Positions 8,773 to 16,323 of a DNA stretch of 33,907 nt are shown in pieces. The notes under the pieces are model-generated. The model was not told where the DNA came from. It ran no database searches and saw only the letters and a program-made list of their open reading frames with translations. The position numbers and the translations under genes are program-made. The DNA is from Mycobacterium sp. (GTDB lineage Bacteria > Actinomycetota > Actinomycetes > Mycobacteriales > Mycobacteriaceae), in assembly GCA_025965895.1 (NCBI GenBank), contig JAOPWC010000011.1, positions 1 to 33,907 on the forward strand, in the 5' to 3' direction. The first letter of the stretch is position 1. Every line of letters begins with the position of its first letter.

Positions 8773-10047
8773 GTGATTACGTCGCATTTGCGCGTCGCGG
8801 CTGGTGTTTGCATGCTCTCTACCGGCCTTTTCATCGGTGGCGCCGGGAGCGCGATCGCCGTGGCGGAGCCCGGTTCCGGCGGTTCCTCTACGCATGGTCA
8901 TGACGGTGCCCACGGGCCGAGCCTGGGCAGCAGCCCGGCCGGTCGCACGGCGAGCAGCCCGGCGGGCGGCCCGGGCGGCCTCACGGACACCCTGCGCAAG
9001 ACAGTTCAGAGTGGCACGAGCACGCTGGGTTCGGTCCCCAAACCCGAGCAGCCGCGTTCCACTGTCGCGAAAATCCCGGCCAACGAGCCTGGCGCGCCGA
9101 GCATCGACGAGCAGAAGAAGGATTCGGACCTCGTCGCCGCGGTTCCCAACCCGATCGCGCCGGTTACCGATGTAGTGGCACCGGTGAATAAAGCGGTCGC
9201 GCCGGTTACCGATGCAGTGGCGCCAGCGACAAATGCGGTGACGCCGGTTCCCGATGTGGTCGCGCCGGTTCCCGATGTGGTGGCGCCGGTTCCCGATGTG
9301 GTGGCGCCGGTTCCCGGTGTGGTGGCGCCGGTTCCCGATGTGGCTGGGTTGCTCCAGAATGTGGTGAGGTCGGTTCTCAGTCCGGTGGCGCAGGGTTCTG
9401 ACGTCATCGCGGCAATCCAGCAGATGCTCACCTCGGTTGCCGGTGTGGTCGTACCGCTCACCCAACTGCCGTCTGACCTTTCCGCCTTGCTGGGCGTCCC
9501 CGGCGTGGAGCCGTCTGGACGGCATTCGGCGGCCGCGTATGCGCCGATGCTCGCTGCCCCGTTGGGGCCGTCTCATTTGCCGCTCGGACCACCCCTTGCC
9601 GGTATCCCGGGCCTGCCGTTGGCGGGCAACGCGATCGGGGCGGCATCGCTCGGGGGCATTGCGACAACAACCCGCCTCGGTGCAGAGTCGTCTGCGCCGG
9701 AGAAAGCGCCGCTTGCGCCTAATGGCGCCACTTCCAGGAATAAGCAGTCGTTCTTCCAGAAGGCGGTCCGCGACGTCCTCATACCCGCGTCACTATCTGC
9801 GCTGGCCGCCATGGCTCTGCCAGGTGTTGGCGGCCTTCTGGTCCTTACCGCAGCCGGGGTGCGCGTCGGATACCGCCAGGCCAAAGCCGGCTTTGCAATG
9901 CGAGCAACGGGCGTTGCGCGTTTCGCCGGCCCCGGCCCGCTAGGCGTTGTTCGTACGGGGTCTTCGGTTGTCGTCCGCCCGCTGGCATTGCGCGTCATCC
10001 ATACGGGCGCGCCAGGCGCCGGACGGCTTCTCGATGACGTCGCATAG
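8773..10047 (+). CDS. Exported or membrane protein with PVPDVVA heptad repeats, unknown function
   Basis: With a GTG start at 8773 (GGGGGA about 4-6 bases upstream) the protein has 424 residues. A more upstream ATG at 8623 would add 50 residues of non-protein-like sequence, so I reject it. Residues about 1-35 look like a signal peptide: basic start, hydrophobic core ending GSAIAVAEPG. A Gly/Ser/His-rich segment follows, then nine heptads of the type APVPDVV (residues about 129-191), a helical part, and a C-terminal hydrophobic helix (SLSALAAMALPGVGGLLVLT) with a basic tail. Similar Val/Pro/Ala repeat proteins occur in mycobacteria, but I know no function. It interrupts the usual eccC-PE junction, so it may be an extra secretion-linked envelope protein or an unrelated insertion. 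Confidence 0.7.
   Translation: MITSHLRVAAGVCMLSTGLFIGGAGSAIAVAEPGSGGSSTHGHDGAHGPSLGSSPAGRTASSPAGGPGGLTDTLRKTVQSGTSTLGSVPKPEQPRSTVAKIPANEPGAPSIDEQKKDSDLVAAVPNPIAPVTDVVAPVNKAVAPVTDAVAPATNAVTPVPDVVAPVPDVVAPVPDVVAPVPGVVAPVPDVAGLLQNVVRSVLSPVAQGSDVIAAIQQMLTSVAGVVVPLTQLPSDLSALLGVPGVEPSGRHSAAAYAPMLAAPLGPSHLPLGPPLAGIPGLPLAGNAIGAASLGGIATTTRLGAESSAPEKAPLAPNGATSRNKQSFFQKAVRDVLIPASLSALAAMALPGVGGLLVLTAAGVRVGYRQAKAGFAMRATGVARFAGPGPLGVVRTGSSVVVRPLALRVIHTGAPGAGRLLDDVA
9157..9345 (+). repeat. Nine tandem 21-bp units coding for APVPDVV-type heptads
   Basis: Nine in-frame 21-base units read APVTDVV, APVNKAV, APVTDAV, APATNAV, TPVPDVV, APVPDVV (twice), APVPGVV and APVPDVA. The last five are nearly identical in DNA (core gttcccgatgtggtggcgcc), which suggests recent expansion by slippage, while the first four have drifted. 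Confidence 0.9.
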
Positions 10048-10496
10048 TGGCGGCTGAGCGGGGATTCGGGGTCAACTCGATAGGGACGCCAGCCCGTGCC
10101 GGTCAGCGATCGCGGTGTGGCGTCACGAAAGGCGAGCAGGGCTGCCCCTCGCGCCACAACGTTTCACGGTGTTGGGCGGCCGCGGGTCCGCTCTCAAGTC
10201 ATCGTCTGTTCGACGGAAATGACGCGGAATCGGCCCGGTTCGAGGCTCACGGAAGTGCGCGGATTTTGACCGTCACGACAATTAAGCGGTGTGCTAGTTA
10301 GGTTTGTGGGACTGACGGACCGCAAACGTACCGGTGTGCGCTTGGTCCGACCATCGCGCATCTCATGGTCTGCGGGATCCGACCAAACCGAGGCCGCACA
10401 AGCGGGAGAAGCTCAATTTGACGACGTAAGCCATTCCTCGACCAGCGCATCAGCGCGGCCCATGTTTTCGTGCAGCAAGGACCGGTGCAGTGGGCT

Positions 10497-10502
10497 TAGG
10501 AT
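10497..10502 (+). promoter_or_regulatory. Possible -10 box (TAGGAT) upstream of PE
   Basis: TAGGAT fits the loose mycobacterial TAnnnT -10 pattern and would give a leader of about 33 bases before the PE start. No clear -35 hexamer is visible 17 bases upstream, so the call is weak. Confidence 0.2.
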
Positions 10503-10526
10503 AAGTGCAAGCTGAGCTCACCAGTC

Positions 10527-10533
10527 GGAGGGG
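10527..10533 (+). promoter_or_regulatory. Strong ribosome binding site for PE
   Basis: GGAGGGG lies 8 bases before the ATG at 10542 and is among the strongest Shine-Dalgarno matches in the window. It settles the PE start. Confidence 0.7.
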
Positions 10534-10541
10534 CAAACAGA

Positions 10542-10847
10542 ATGACACTACCGATTTCGGTCGATCCGGCGTTGCTGGGAGCAGCGGCGGGGGCGGAAAC
10601 CGCAGGCACGGCGTCGATGGCCGCCGCCGGGGCAGGAGCTACGCCGGCGATGACGACGGTCCTACCCCCTGGTGCGGACGCGGTTTCCGTCGCGGCGGCT
10701 GCGGCGATCAATGCGCGCGGGGCGGCAACCATGGGCGCTTTGACCGAGTTCGTCGCGATGCGCCAGATGTTTGCCGAGACCGTGGGGATCAGCGGCGTCA
10801 GCTATGCCGCGACCGAGGCGCTCAATACCGCCGCCGCCACCATTTAG
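10542..10847 (+). CDS. PE family protein (PE36-like) of the ESX locus
   Basis: A 101-residue, almost all-helical, Ala-rich protein with no C-terminal extension, the size of the ancestral PE proteins encoded inside ESX loci. PE proteins pair with the neighbouring PPE protein as a four-helix bundle and are exported by the cognate system. The Pro-Glu signature near the N-terminus is altered: residues 7-10 read V-D-P-A, so the Glu is missing. The C-terminal part has SYAATEA, which fits the YxxxD/E export signal. The PPE gene follows 8 bases after the stop, suggesting coupled translation. In ESX-2 the equivalent gene is PE36; identity is inferred from position and size. Confidence 0.85.
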   Translation: MTLPISVDPALLGAAAGAETAGTASMAAAGAGATPAMTTVLPPGADAVSVAAAAAINARGAATMGALTEFVAMRQMFAETVGISGVSYAATEALNTAAATI

Positions 10848-10855
10848 ACGGCTAG

Positions 10856-12093
10856 ATGCCTGTTTTCGGGGACTGGGCTATCACCCCTCCGGAGGGCCAT
10901 GCGTATGCGCTGCTCACCGGCGATCACGGGGCAAGCACCACGGCCGCGGCCACCGCTCTCCAGGTGCTGGCCGACACCTTAGCCAGCGAGGGCGCCATGA
11001 TGGGCTCCACCACGGTCGGTACCGCCGTGGCCGGCTGGCAGGGCGCCGGCGGAGTGTCGATGCTGGCGAGCTCGACTCAGTACATCGCGGCCCTCGAGCT
11101 GCTGATGGCGTGGGTGCAGGACGCCTCGCAAGCGGCCGCGGGTATCGCCGAGGCATACCAGACCGCCTCGGCGACAATGATTCCGGGGCAGGTATGCGAC
11201 ACAAACCGGATCACCCAGGCCGGGCTGGTGTCGACGAATTTCATGGGCTTCAACACGCCGGGGATCATCGCCCTGGATACCGAGTATTTCGGTCACCTGT
11301 GGACCAACAACGCCGCGGTGATGGCCGCCTACGAGTCGGCGGTGACCGCGCTTCTAGCGCTGCTGGCGATACCGCCGCCCATCTCACCCACTACCGGGGA
11401 TCCGGCCGGCGCGGCCGTGCAGGCCGCGACGGGCGCGGCGCAGGCCGGCGCCAACGCCGGGATGCAGGCCGGCGTGCAGAGCATGAACGAGACGTCTTCG
11501 GCGGTGCAGCCCACCGAACAGGCCGCCGCCGCACCGGCTTCCGCTGGCCAGGCGATGTCCTCGATGGCCCCGATGCTGCTCGGCCAGCTGGGTCAGATCG
11601 GCCAATGGCCGGTCAGGCCCCGCAGATGCTGAACCAGTTGCCGCAGATGCTGGGTCAGATGCCGCAGATGGCCACGGGCTTGCTTGGCCCGTTGACCAGC
11701 AGCTTCTCCTCACTGGGCAACGGCACCCTCGCTGCCGATCCGGCGGCCGCCACCCTGTCGCAGACCGCGGTAAGCTCCGGCGGTGGCGGGGGTGGGGGTG
11801 GCATCGGCGCCCCCGGGGCCGGGGTCGTGTCCAGCTTCACCCGCCCGTCGAGTAGCTTCAACGCGCCCAACCCACCGAAACTTCCGACCGGCTGGTCGGC
11901 GCCGAGCGAGCCACCGGCGGCGGTCGGCTCCTCCGCGCAGCCGATGGCCGGGGGCATGGGCGGGCTCTACGGCGCGCCGGGGGCGGCGGCGATGGGTCGT
12001 GACGGCGGCGCGTCCGCCGAGAAGGGGCCGGCTCGGACGATGCAATTGACCGGGCGCCCCGCGCCGAATAGGGGGGACAACCGCGAAAATTAG
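10856..12093 (+). pseudogene. PPE family protein (PPE69-like), broken by a one-base frameshift
   Basis: The first frame (ATG 10856) gives a PPE domain: TPPEGHAY at residues 10-17, AGWQGAG with the WxG turn near residue 61, and the usual long helices to about residue 180, then an Ala/Gly-rich linker. It stops at 11630-11632 after 258 residues, the last 8 being out of phase. From 11605 a second frame continues smoothly as MAGQAPQMLNQLPQMLGQMP and runs to TAG 12091-12093 through a Gly-rich tail. Inserting one base in ggccaatggcc (about 11604) restores a single 412-residue protein, near the size of PPE69. The PPE fold is upstream of the break, so a truncated product might still bind PE and EspG. 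A sequencing or assembly error is also possible. Confidence 0.85.
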
Positions 12094-12119
12094 TGCACAG
12101 ATCGCCATTTCAGGCGACA

Positions 12120-12125
12120 TAGACT
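12120..12125 (+). promoter_or_regulatory. Possible -10 box (TAGACT) upstream of esxD
   Basis: TAGACT fits TAnnnT and lies 39 bases before the esxD-like ATG. No convincing -35 box is seen. A separate promoter for the esx pair would be useful because the preceding PPE frame is broken, but this is inference. Confidence 0.25.
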
Positions 12126-12164
12126 GCTAGAAACAGCAACATCAAACGAAAAGGATTGACCACC

Positions 12165-12491
12165 ATGGCAGATGCCTCGGGCTCTTCGATTCATGTCGGC
12201 CCCGATCAGGTGCACACTGCAGCGAACAATCTCGAGTCGCTGATGGAACAGGCCAACGCTGTCCTGAAGCGCTACATGGACTCCGCGTACAACGTTCACA
12301 ACCCCGGGCAGTTCTGGGGGCAGACCGCGGTCGCCAACACCAACACCGCCGAGCAAATTCAGCACGCCACGATGAAGATCACCCGGCAGTGGAGCCAGCT
12401 CATCGACGTGCTCCGCAACGAGGCCGGCAAGTACCACAACAGGGAAGAAGAGAACGCGGCGCTCATCGCCGGCCTTGCGGGCAACGTCTAA
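12165..12491 (+). CDS. esxD: EsxD-like WXG100 protein
   Basis: A 108-residue helical hairpin protein, close to the 107 residues of M. tuberculosis EsxD. Helix 1 covers about residues 12-45 and helix 2 about 58-100. The turn reads NPGQFWGQTA: it keeps a Trp and Gly but as F-W-G, so the canonical W-x-G spacing is shifted. The C-terminal YHNREEE provides a YxxxE export signal. ATG 12165 is chosen over TTG 12156 because GAAAAGGA ends 9 bases upstream. It starts 71 bases after the PPE stop and is followed 32 bases later by the EsxC-like gene; such tandem genes encode obligate heterodimers secreted by the neighbouring ESX machine. Gene name follows ESX-2 order and size. Confidence 0.82.
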   Translation: MADASGSSIHVGPDQVHTAANNLESLMEQANAVLKRYMDSAYNVHNPGQFWGQTAVANTNTAEQIQHATMKITRQWSQLIDVLRNEAGKYHNREEENAALIAGLAGNV

Positions 12492-12523
12492 CCCCCGAAA
12501 CCACCAGGACAGGAGCACACAAC

Positions 12524-12823
12524 ATGACGATGGGCGGCGAATTCACCTACCACCCCGGGGCACTTCCCGAGTACGTGCACTCGGTGGTCACCTACAGCGC
12601 CGAACTCGAAGAGATCCGGTTGCAGGCGCAGAGCGTCCTCAACGGCGTTCACGATTACTTCAACGGCATGGGTCCCGACGCCTTCGTGCACGCCCAGATG
12701 TTGATAAACCAGGGCATCGACGAGGGCCAGCAGATCATCCGCCAACACGGCGACACCGTCGACGCGGCGCACCAGGGGATGATCGGTCAGGACATGGGGG
12801 CGGCCCAGGCGTTCCACTTCTGA
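12524..12823 (+). CDS. esxC: EsxC-like WXG100 partner protein
   Basis: A 99-residue helical hairpin protein (EsxC of M. tuberculosis has 95). The N-terminus MTMGGEFTYHPGALPEYVHS matches the style of EsxC (ITYNPGAVSDFASD as recalled). The turn between helices is YFNGMGPDAF, without Trp, as expected for the non-canonical partner of an Esx pair; EsxC has FFAGHGAQGF here. The C-terminus reads GMIGQDMGAAQAFHF. ATG 12524 has AGGAGC 7 bases upstream. It follows the EsxD-like gene with 32 bases between, so both are probably made in equal amounts. A strong hairpin stands just downstream, before espG. Confidence 0.85.
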   Translation: MTMGGEFTYHPGALPEYVHSVVTYSAELEEIRLQAQSVLNGVHDYFNGMGPDAFVHAQMLINQGIDEGQQIIRQHGDTVDAAHQGMIGQDMGAAQAFHF

Positions 12824-12844
12824 GACACCGAGCTTGACACCGAT

Positions 12845-12877
12845 AGGGGGAGGCCAGCCGGCGGCTGGCCTCCCCCT
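12845..12877 (+). terminator. Perfect 15-bp hairpin between esxC and espG (terminator or attenuator)
   Basis: The arm agggggaggccagcc (12845-12859) is followed by a 3-base loop (ggc) and the exact reverse complement (12863-12877). The stem is very GC-rich, so it should be extremely stable. No run of T follows, as is common for mycobacterial terminators. It begins 22 bases after the esxC stop and ends 30 bases before espG, so it could protect the esx transcript 3' end and reduce transcription into espG. Confidence 0.75.
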
Positions 12878-12907
12878 CTGGGCGATTGACCGGGCAAGGG
12901 GATCGGC

Positions 12908-13780
12908 ATGACGTTGACGACCACACCGTCGGGCATCTGGGTGCTGCAGGCGCTGCTGGGTGTCGAGACGATGCCGGTTGCGTTGCGGCTCAAGCCCTTT
13001 ATCCCGTCGGCGCATGCATCGCTGATGGTGGAGACCACGGAGGGCCCGCGCCCGATCGGCCAGACTGCCGAGTACGCCAGCCTGCTGGCCGCCGGGGTGA
13101 TCGGTCCGGACTGGGCCGTCGATCCGATGGTCCGCGACTGGATGACCGTGCTGGGCCGCCCCGAGCGCCAGGTGGTGCTGGCCATCCGCCGCCCCGCCGC
13201 CGCCCCCGTTCCCGTTGAGCCGCAACACAAGACGGCAGTGGAGGAACGGGCTTTGGTGGTGTGCCGACGACAACGCTGGATGGCGATGGCGGCGCGCGGC
13301 GGTGATGAGGTGGTGGTGGCCCCGGTTGGGGAGACCGACCGCCCCGAGGAGCAGGTGTTGCTGACTTGCCAGACGCTGCTGGCCGCGTTCGGGGAAGCCG
13401 AACCGGCGTCCATTGAAGGGGTCAATCTGCCCACCGAGTTGCTGCAATCGGCGCTCAAGCACACCTATGAACGCGGCCGCAACGCGATGGGTGGCGCGCT
13501 GGCGCGGCTGGGCCTGCTGCCCGATCAGATCGACGTGATCGCCGCCGCCGCCCGCATGGACGAGTCCGCGATGGCGGTGGTTGCAGTGATCGATCACGGC
13601 GTGAAACAGTATGTGCATCCACGCGTGCTTACCGTCGTCGACACCGAATTCGGCCGTGTCAGTGTCACTTACACCACCGGCGCCGACCGGCGGCAGTGGA
13701 TGAGCATCTGGCCGACGAGCGCGGCTGCGTTGCAGGAGGACCTAACCGACCTGTTGACCGCGCCGCGTGGGGCGGCGTAA
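12908..13780 (+). CDS. espG2: EspG, PE/PPE chaperone of the ESX system
   Basis: A 290-residue cytosolic protein without signal or membrane segment. It has the EspG pattern: a beta-rich first part (TLTTTPSGIWVLQALLGVET, then an RPIGQTAEYASLLAAGVI segment), a central VLAIRRPAA strand, and a last part with VTYTTGADRRQWMSIWPTSA. EspG proteins bind the tip of the PPE partner in PE/PPE pairs, keep them soluble and hand them to the cognate ESX machine. M. tuberculosis EspG2 has 276 residues. ATG 12908 is preceded by AAGGGGA. The gene follows the esx pair, as in ESX-2, but the next genes in that order (espI, eccD) are displaced by about 7.5 kb. Confidence 0.85.
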   Translation: MTLTTTPSGIWVLQALLGVETMPVALRLKPFIPSAHASLMVETTEGPRPIGQTAEYASLLAAGVIGPDWAVDPMVRDWMTVLGRPERQVVLAIRRPAAAPVPVEPQHKTAVEERALVVCRRQRWMAMAARGGDEVVVAPVGETDRPEEQVLLTCQTLLAAFGEAEPASIEGVNLPTELLQSALKHTYERGRNAMGGALARLGLLPDQIDVIAAAARMDESAMAVVAVIDHGVKQYVHPRVLTVVDTEFGRVSVTYTTGADRRQWMSIWPTSAAALQEDLTDLLTAPRGAA

Positions 13781-13908
13781 GCGGATCGGCGTGCCGCCCA
13801 GTCCGAGGCTGTCGACGGTATCTCGATAAGCGAATTCAGGTAACGAGGGCGGCGTAGCGCCGAAAGACACCGATCTAAAATCCCTGTCTCGCAAGCGACA
13901 CCCCGGCT

Positions 13909-13924
13909 CGCCAAGATATTGGCG
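13909..13924. terminator. Small hairpin between convergent espG and lipase genes
   Basis: cgccaa, loop gata, ttggcg form a perfect 6-bp inverted repeat 12 bases from the lipase stop codon. It lies between convergent genes and could serve as a bidirectional terminator, but it is short and has no T run. Confidence 0.3.
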
Positions 13925-13935
13925 CGGCTGTATTG

Positions 13936-15312
13936 CTACTCGGGCGGCGGTATCGAGTCGCAGTTTGGCGTCGTCGGTAGCCCGTTGAACCGGTCGGCCA
14001 CCCATTGCATGCTGCGCTCCCCGTCGACGAAGTACGAGAGCAGGTGGTTGGTTCCCATCTTGTTCTGGAACGGGTGTAGGTAATCGGTCCAGAACTCGAC
14101 ATCGGCACCCTTGGCGCACCAATCCACCGCGAGTTGACGGGCGCCGTGCCACGGCATAACGGGGTCCCATCTGTTCGATTCGATGAACACCGGCGCTTGG
14201 GGTTTCAAGGTGCCTACCCGCTGCGCTTCCTGCACTGCGTTGAATTCCGGGGAGTCGAACACCAAGTTCGGGTCCACCTTGAAGTATTCGCTCATGTGGT
14301 GGAAGCCGAATGTCAATGCGGTCTCCATGATGCATTGTTCGCGGGTGCGGTTCACCAGGTCTACGCCGTAGACGGACAGCACGTCCACCAGCTGTTCCTC
14401 CGCAGGGGGGTAAGCGGCGATAACGCCATTGAGCATGTAGCCCAGCGCCCCGGCTAACAGGCTGCCGTCGGCAAAGGGCCCCAACAGGCTCGGGTCGGCC
14501 GGGGGTGCACCCGCCCAGGCCCCGACCAGCTTCAGCTCGGGGGCGTAGGAGGGCGCCAGCTCAGCGGCCGACGCTGACGCCGCACCGCCCTGCGACCAGC
14601 CCCAGAATGCCACCGGTCCATGTGAATCCAGAGAAGTACCCGGAAGCTGCATTGCCGCTCGCGCCGCGTCGATCATGACGTGAGCCTGCGAGAGGCGATT
14701 CCCGAAGGGCGGTATCCCCGGAGTGCCCATGCCTTCGTAATCCGTCACCACGATGGCGAATCCGCGTGCCACCATCGTCGCTATGAACGTCTCCTCGTAT
14801 CCGGGCATGATGTCCAGACCACTGGAGAAGTGGATGCCCTGATTGAAAAGCCGCGACGGCGCGCACTGGTCGCCGAGCCCGTACATCCCGGTTGCATAGG
14901 AGATCAGCGGCCGCGGACCCTTGCCGGGCCACGGATTGTGGGGCTCGAAGTACGTGCCGGTCACCGCCGTCGGCTGGCCCAGCGGACCTGTGCTGCGGTA
15001 CATGATCCGGGTTCCGTCCGCCACAAACGCGCCCAATTGACCGGATGGCTCCAGCACGAGATGCGACGGTTCCGAGCGGATCAGATCGCCGGGCTTGCCG
15101 GGCGGCAGCGGCTCGGGCGGGGAGTAGAACGCCTGATACTGAAGCCCCGGCGGGTCAGCTAAGTCCGCGCTCGCCACCGGCGCTAAAGCCATCGCGGCCA
15201 GAATGCTCAGTGCAGCGACGAATACCCGTACGGCAGCCCAGCGCATCGCGACGGACCGGAAGGAGCCCTTGGGGATGCCTGACTTCAGTGCCGGTTCGGG
15301 TCCGGTTTTCAT
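13936..15312 (-). CDS. Secreted lipase of the LIP (secretory lipase) family
   Basis: A 458-residue alpha/beta hydrolase with an N-terminal signal peptide: a basic MRWAAVR stretch and a hydrophobic core ending ASADLADPPG, with likely cleavage after ASA. The nucleophile elbow is GWSQGG with Ser 240. Likely acid and base are Asp in NRWDPVMPW and His in MGTNHLLSYF near the C-terminus. The fold and length match the secretory lipase family known from Candida and mycobacteria (M. tuberculosis Rv1592c is a similar kind), which cleave ester lipids outside the cell. The ATG at 15312 has GGGGTGGGG just upstream; ATG at 15246 (MRWAA) would also keep the signal. It points against the ESX genes and is not a known ESX part. 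Confidence 0.85.
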   Translation of the reverse strand: MKTGPEPALKSGIPKGSFRSVAMRWAAVRVFVAALSILAAMALAPVASADLADPPGLQYQAFYSPPEPLPPGKPGDLIRSEPSHLVLEPSGQLGAFVADGTRIMYRSTGPLGQPTAVTGTYFEPHNPWPGKGPRPLISYATGMYGLGDQCAPSRLFNQGIHFSSGLDIMPGYEETFIATMVARGFAIVVTDYEGMGTPGIPPFGNRLSQAHVMIDAARAAMQLPGTSLDSHGPVAFWGWSQGGAASASAAELAPSYAPELKLVGAWAGAPPADPSLLGPFADGSLLAGALGYMLNGVIAAYPPAEEQLVDVLSVYGVDLVNRTREQCIMETALTFGFHHMSEYFKVDPNLVFDSPEFNAVQEAQRVGTLKPQAPVFIESNRWDPVMPWHGARQLAVDWCAKGADVEFWTDYLHPFQNKMGTNHLLSYFVDGERSMQWVADRFNGLPTTPNCDSIPPPE

Positions 15313-16323
15313 GCCCCACCCCTAGTGCTGCGTTCTATAGCTTGTCGCCGCGGCGGTTCGCCGGGCGCCCCCGTTACAGAAGCGTGACACACCGAGTCGT
15401 GACGTACCGGTTATTTCGCGGTAATGATCGCTCACCAATAACGCGTAGCTGGTTAAGCGGTGGCCTGACAGGTGGAATAAGCAGCCGCGCGGTGAGCGTC
15501 GGTGTTGTACCCGTGAGCTCGCGACTCCGGCGTCCGGATAGCGCCCGTCGCGGCGGAACGCACGTAATGACCAAGTTTAGAATCCCTGGCACTCAACACT
15601 TCTGCCGAACTGCACGTTTCGCCGCAATGCGGACACGTCGGTTTCGGCCAACCGAAGGCAGATGCTGGACAGATGGCGGAACTGGGCGGCGCCCCAACCG
15701 GTTATTCGGGAGGTGGTCATCACCGCAGCTCACGCAATCAATGACGGTGCCAGACCAGACCTGCGCTTGGACGCACGCCGCCGGCAGCAGACTGGCGAGG
15801 CTGGGTGAAAAGCTGTGCTACTGACTAGCGACTACCACGGGTGCTATATAGCCTTCCAACAATAAGTGGTCCTACGGGGATCGTTTTGCGCGGTTCTGAA
15901 CCTGACCGAGAATCGGCATATCCCTGCTGGATAACCGCGGCGCGGGCCGTGCGTAAGTTTAGTGTCCAAACAGCTTTTCCACACCACCGTTAATTTCCCA
16001 CTATTGCACGCGGAAACCAATGGCAATCATGCGATACCAGTGCCGGCAAAATGATGTTGGTTCGAGGTGTCCGAGGCTGACCGTGTGAAGGCCGACCCTC
16101 GAACCCTCACAAGGACGCCCGGCGACAAGAGCGTTGGTCACCACCTGGTGGGAGCGCCGACGGGCTTCGGTTCGCGGGTTTGGGCCACACGCAGGTCCAG
16201 CGACCCATAAACCGGGCAGCAGGAGCGCAAGCTGTACTCCGGCTGCGTCGGCCCCTCACTGGAACATCGCGCAAAGCACGCAGCCGCGCGGTGTCCTCGT
16301 TTCCGATCTGCTGGGAGACGGCG
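15313..16323. other. 1-kb stretch without a supported gene
   Basis: GC is lower than in the flanks and there are many stops in all frames. Open frames up to about 150-260 codons (for example 15045-15824 plus and 16107-16562 minus) give Arg/Pro/Ser-rich translations, overlap known genes, or lack a ribosome binding site. I find no transposase remnant, tRNA or clear terminal inverted repeat. The stretch borders the decaying kinase/regulator pair, so it may hold eroded gene remains. Confidence 0.5.

Larger units (their letters stand above)
10048..10541. other. Intergenic stretch before the PE gene
   Basis: About 490 bases with lower GC than the flanking genes and no gene I can support. Two short plus-strand frames (10047-10301 and 10291-10515) give Ser/Arg-rich sequence without a convincing start. 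The stretch is the expected place for a promoter of the PE-PPE-esx-espG group. Confidence 0.5.

Noticed and set aside
10771..12093. A separate 440-residue protein overlapping PPE
   Set aside because: Its first 270 codons are an Arg/Gly-rich shadow of the PPE domain; only the part after about 11605 is real, as the shifted PPE tail.
15481..16293. 14-bp direct repeat gcagccgcgcggtg at 15481-15494 and 16280-16293 as possible insertion boundaries
   Set aside because: Short and GC-rich, with no transposase, no terminal inverted repeats and nothing element-like between the copies.
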